A DNA stretch of 64,000 nucleotides from Hyaloraphidium curvatum (taxonomy: Eukaryota > Monoblepharomycota > Hyaloraphidiomycetes > Hyaloraphidiales > Hyaloraphidiaceae), in the NCBI GenBank assembly GCA_025558095.1, contig JAIVFI010000006.1, positions 558,001 to 622,000 of the forward strand, read 5' to 3'. Made by a program: the position numbers and the translations under genes. Shown one piece after another: positions 61,301 to 64,000 of the stretch (its first letter is position 1; each line of letters starts with the position of its first letter). The notes beneath the pieces were generated by a model, which worked only from the letters and a program-made list of their open reading frames with translations, was not told the DNA's origin and did not search any database.

Positions 61301-63682
61301 TGCATTCAACCAGTGAGGACCCGCCTTGCAAACCTGCTCGACGGTCTATTGATTGTGGCCCAGACTCCCTGAAGCGCGGCGGGACGACCTCTGCAAGCAA
61401 TTGTCGCTTGAAACCATCGTCGTCGACCAAGAATCTCGAAAAAAGGGCGTCCAAATTGTGCAAGATCTCTTTAAGCTGAACCAAGCATCTCGTGGCAGTG
61501 TAAGCTCACGTTAGGCTCTACGTTTCCCCACCATTTGACGGGCGTTTCACAGGTGGATGCACTGACCGCGAGTTTCCAGCAGCGTTGCCCATCCTTCGTT
61601 GCAGCGCGGGACATCGTCTGGTTCAAGGTCAGCTAGTCTTCAGCTGCCTCGTGAGAGCGTGGAGCTGATCCATTGTTGAACGAAGGGCATGGAGATTTTG
61701 GAACGTGCGATGAATGTGGCTGGTCCGGAGAGGGACGCAGCACTCATGGAATCTCAACGGTCCGTTTGAACTCCATTGCGCTTTTGTTCCGTGCTGACGT
61801 TCGTGACCTGCAGGCTGTGGCTTAGGGAAGCGCAAAATATGACTCCGGATAGGGTTGCAGAGATCGCCGCGCTGCACAGGAATCTCGGCTCGTTCTCTGG
61901 TGAGCTTGTCCTTCGTCACCGCAGCGGTCACTTACAATGGATCGTGTACAGCGACGGTTGAGTTGGCCTTGGCATGCGCCTCTGCGTCGGATCCCGAAGG
62001 CGCCGCCTTGAAGTACTCGGAGGGAATTGACACATCAATGGTGCGATCCGCATGCGATGACGTTCCCCTCAACGATGCTGACTAGGCGCGCAGCACGCAA
62101 AGGCGGCATATGATGTACGATCTCGCTGTTACGACATTGCGATCAAGGCCATCGAGGAGTGCTTTGCCGGTAGGGCAAACACCGGGCGTGACGGCGACAT
62201 CGGTTCCTCATCTGCCCTACATCTCAGGATCGCTGGAACAAATGCAGAAGCAGCTGATCACGATGTCCTTCAAATCGTCCGACACGCTATTTCTGTTCAG
62301 TCTCTATGACTGGCTTTTGTTGCAAGGGAAGACCGATCTTCTTCTAGAGGTAAGTGCCATTGTAAGGACACTGCCAAAAGGCAACTCACCTGCTCCCTCT
62401 TCACACGAAGGGCGAACCAGAGAGCTTGGAGAAGTTCCTCCTGCGAAGTCCGACGCTGGAGAAATCCAACCTGCTGTGGCTGTTACTGGTCAAGACCAAG
62501 CAGTACCTGAAGGCAAGCAGGGTGCTGGTCGGTCTTGCGGAGACCAAGGGGTAAGCCGGTTGTCATGCGACCGACTTTCCATCTCCTCACCGTATGCAGC
62601 CGCGATATTCCTCTGCCTAAACGCGTCGAGTATCTGTCCCTGGCGCTTTCGAATGCAAGGAGTGCTTCCGCAGGCCAGGAGGATGCTGGGGCCCTGCTGA
62701 GCTACGTCATAGACCGGTTGCAGGTTTGTGTTCCTGATGTCCTGCGTGGGGTTGGCACCAACGCCTTGGTGGACGTTGCAGGTCGCACAAGTGCAGCTGG
62801 AGATCATGGAGGCGGTTGCAGCGCGGGTGGAGAACACGAGCGAAAAGGAGCATGCCATAAATCAGCTCAACTCAGGACTGTTTGACGTCACTGATGTGGG
62901 TGTCGTGGCGGGCCAGCGTAACCGCAATTGGCTAACTCGATGCAATTGCAGCTCTTCAAGGAGTTTTCTGCCAAGTACGGCCTCTACGACAGCATCTTGG
63001 CGCTGCTTCATATCAGGTGTGTGACAGATGCCCGGCGCACACTCGGAAGCTGACCCGGAGCCAGTGGGAATGCACCTGACGGCATCGTGTTGAGGACCTG
63101 GAGCGAGATCCTCAAGGAAGCTCGCGCTCAAGGGTCGTCCTCTTCGGACAATCACAGGGCCGTGGCCGAGCGAGTGCAGAGCCTTGGCGCGCGCTTCCAT
63201 GGCGACGAGAACGTTTTTCCCGTTTGTGGGTGCACGTGGTGCCTTTTCCGATGGTTTGTTGATCCTGGGACGTCCCTCCAGACCTACTGTGCAAGGCGTT
63301 GGAGGATTACAGCTTCAAACATGGTGTTGAGGACAAAGCGTGGGTGGTGAGAATAATGCTGAGTGTTGGGGTGCCCTTCAGCGAGCTCTTTGAAAAGTAT
63401 GACGTGATGTTTCTCGAGACCAAGGTGGGTCGTTCGGACGTCGCCGTGCGTCTGCACTCTAAGAATGTCATCCAGGCTCGGGGTGGTGCATCAGCGGACC
63501 ACATCGCGGAGGCGATGTGCGCCTTGATCGAATCATGGCTGCAAACGGACCCTAAAGGCCTGCGGGCCAACGTACGGGCCGTGAACGATGTTCTGGTCAA
63601 GTTTATGCTCAACGGAACCAACGCTCGATTAGGGAGACTTCAGGAGTCTCTAAAGAGCACCTTCTCTGTGTCGGATTACTGA
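58380..63682 (+). CDS. NUP155: Nucleoporin NUP155 (Nup157/170)
   Basis: Inner-ring scaffold nucleoporin. ATG at 58380 (MSGFNWASLRGARDFIKSLG), spliced to PPDYAQIPELQWQLIQKRRS. The N-terminal beta-propeller contains SRAWFTVDNRLYFLDYETGS, FQDQDQIIVSVGLAKPIPG, VFLDNIEYVVVVATPLEIFL and GRIFMGGNNGNIYELVY, the classic NUP155 blocks. IISIHVIAVVESRSWQLVAL closes the propeller. The alpha-solenoid follows with TVLERERPIDVLFKLIRGLP, RFVDHFAPRTRP, SSDTLFLFSLYDWLLLQGKT and LKSTFSVSDY-stop (63682). At least fifteen introns; the exon limits between 60200 and 62300 are hard to fix. It converges on the next gene, with 13 bp between the stops. Confidence 0.9.
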
Positions 63683-63695
63683 ATGTACAGCAGCC

Positions 63696-64000
63696 TTACA
63701 CAAAGCGATCCAACATAGAAGCGATGCGATACCCGTTCTTGAAGTCCGTGGCCGATTGCTCCCTTTTGAACTGCACGTGGAACACCGTGCAAGGTATCCA
63801 ACCTTCGCGGCACTTTACCCAGAGCGCGTTCAGGGGCTTGGCGAAGAAAATGGTGCCGGGCGGAACCGACGTGTCGGGCGGTGGTTGTGCACCATCCATC
63901 ACCGTCCCCGGCGCCACGAACCCCTTCAGCTGAACCGATGCACCTTTGAATGTAGTGTGAAGAGGCTCCTGTAGGCTGACAGTTACGAAGGAAGGCGAAC
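63696..64000 (-). CDS. Probable methionyl-tRNA formyltransferase, C-terminal part (runs off the window)
   Basis: Minus-strand frame reading VPPGTIFFAKPLNALWVKCR, EGWIPCTVFHVQFKREQSAT and DFKNGYRIASMLDRFV-stop at 63696. The pattern G-x(n)-L-x-V-x-C-x-E-G-W, then a Lys-rich strand and T-x-x-D-F-x-N-G-Y, is that of the C-terminal OB domain of formyl-Met-tRNA transformylase, whose mitochondrial forms end in a DFYNGY-like motif. The formyl-folate catalytic domain would lie beyond 64000. Family call is by short similarity only. Confidence 0.5.
   Translation of the reverse strand, partial: SPSFVTVSLQEPLHTTFKGASVQLKGFVAPGTVMDGAQPPPDTSVPPGTIFFAKPLNALWVKCREGWIPCTVFHVQFKREQSATDFKNGYRIASMLDRFV

Noticed and set aside
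1-64000. tRNA, rRNA or bacterial operon structure
   Set aside because: No cloverleaf or rRNA core sequence noticed by eye. Gene arrangement, introns and protein families are eukaryotic throughout.

Overview
This window is nuclear DNA from a GC-rich, intron-dense unicellular eukaryote, most likely an alga or other protist. Almost every gene is a string of short exons joined by introns of about 45-80 nt with GT(G/A)NG...(C/T)AG ends. The products are purely eukaryotic: proteasome lid, TFIID, SAGA, nuclear pore, SUMO protease, telomere protein and mitochondrial enzymes. Intergenic gaps are tiny. Divergent neighbours are 70-110 bp apart, and convergent stop codons lie 7-66 bp apart or even overlap. 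I cannot assign a species. Most gene calls rest on reading several frames together and joining them at visible splice sites, so exon edges are approximate unless stated.

Layout. 84-9685 is a conserved gene block: isocitrate lyase, a transmembrane chitinase-like protein, RPN5, aspartyl-tRNA synthetase and a MEI4-like candidate. 9757-24999 is a nested retrotransposon mosaic. It holds LINE fragments, a 2.67-kb tandem repeat of a Ty3/gypsy chromovirus 3' half (two full units plus one truncated), a copia-type LTR with a half-tRNA primer site, solo LTRs, and an inverted relic of the MEI4-like gene. 25049-32045 holds a securin candidate, lipoyl synthase, TAF1 and a LENG1-like protein. 32073-34938 is a complete hAT transposon. 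35053-45204 returns to compact housekeeping genes: VTA1, SPT8, a BPI/LBP-like protein, a Ulp1 SUMO protease, PIN1, POT1 and the ATP synthase OSCP subunit.

45372-53744 (minus strand) is the most unusual part. It is a Fanzor (eukaryotic TnpB-type RuvC nuclease) coding region directly downstream of an IS630/Tc1-mariner-type DDE transposase. The reading frames can be joined by five plausible short introns into one uninterrupted model of about 2,695 codons, so the nuclease and transposase may be one polypeptide. A second hAT copy of identical length (53908-56773, opposite orientation) sits just upstream of it. 57354-64000 carries a C2H2 zinc-finger protein, the nucleoporin NUP155, and the 3' end of a probable methionyl-tRNA formyltransferase.

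Functionally the host genes are unrelated housekeeping genes packed tightly. Several divergent pairs (RPN5/DARS, LIAS/TAF1, VTA1/SPT8, PIN1/POT1) must share bidirectional promoters of about 100 bp or less. Mobile DNA makes up more than a third of the window.
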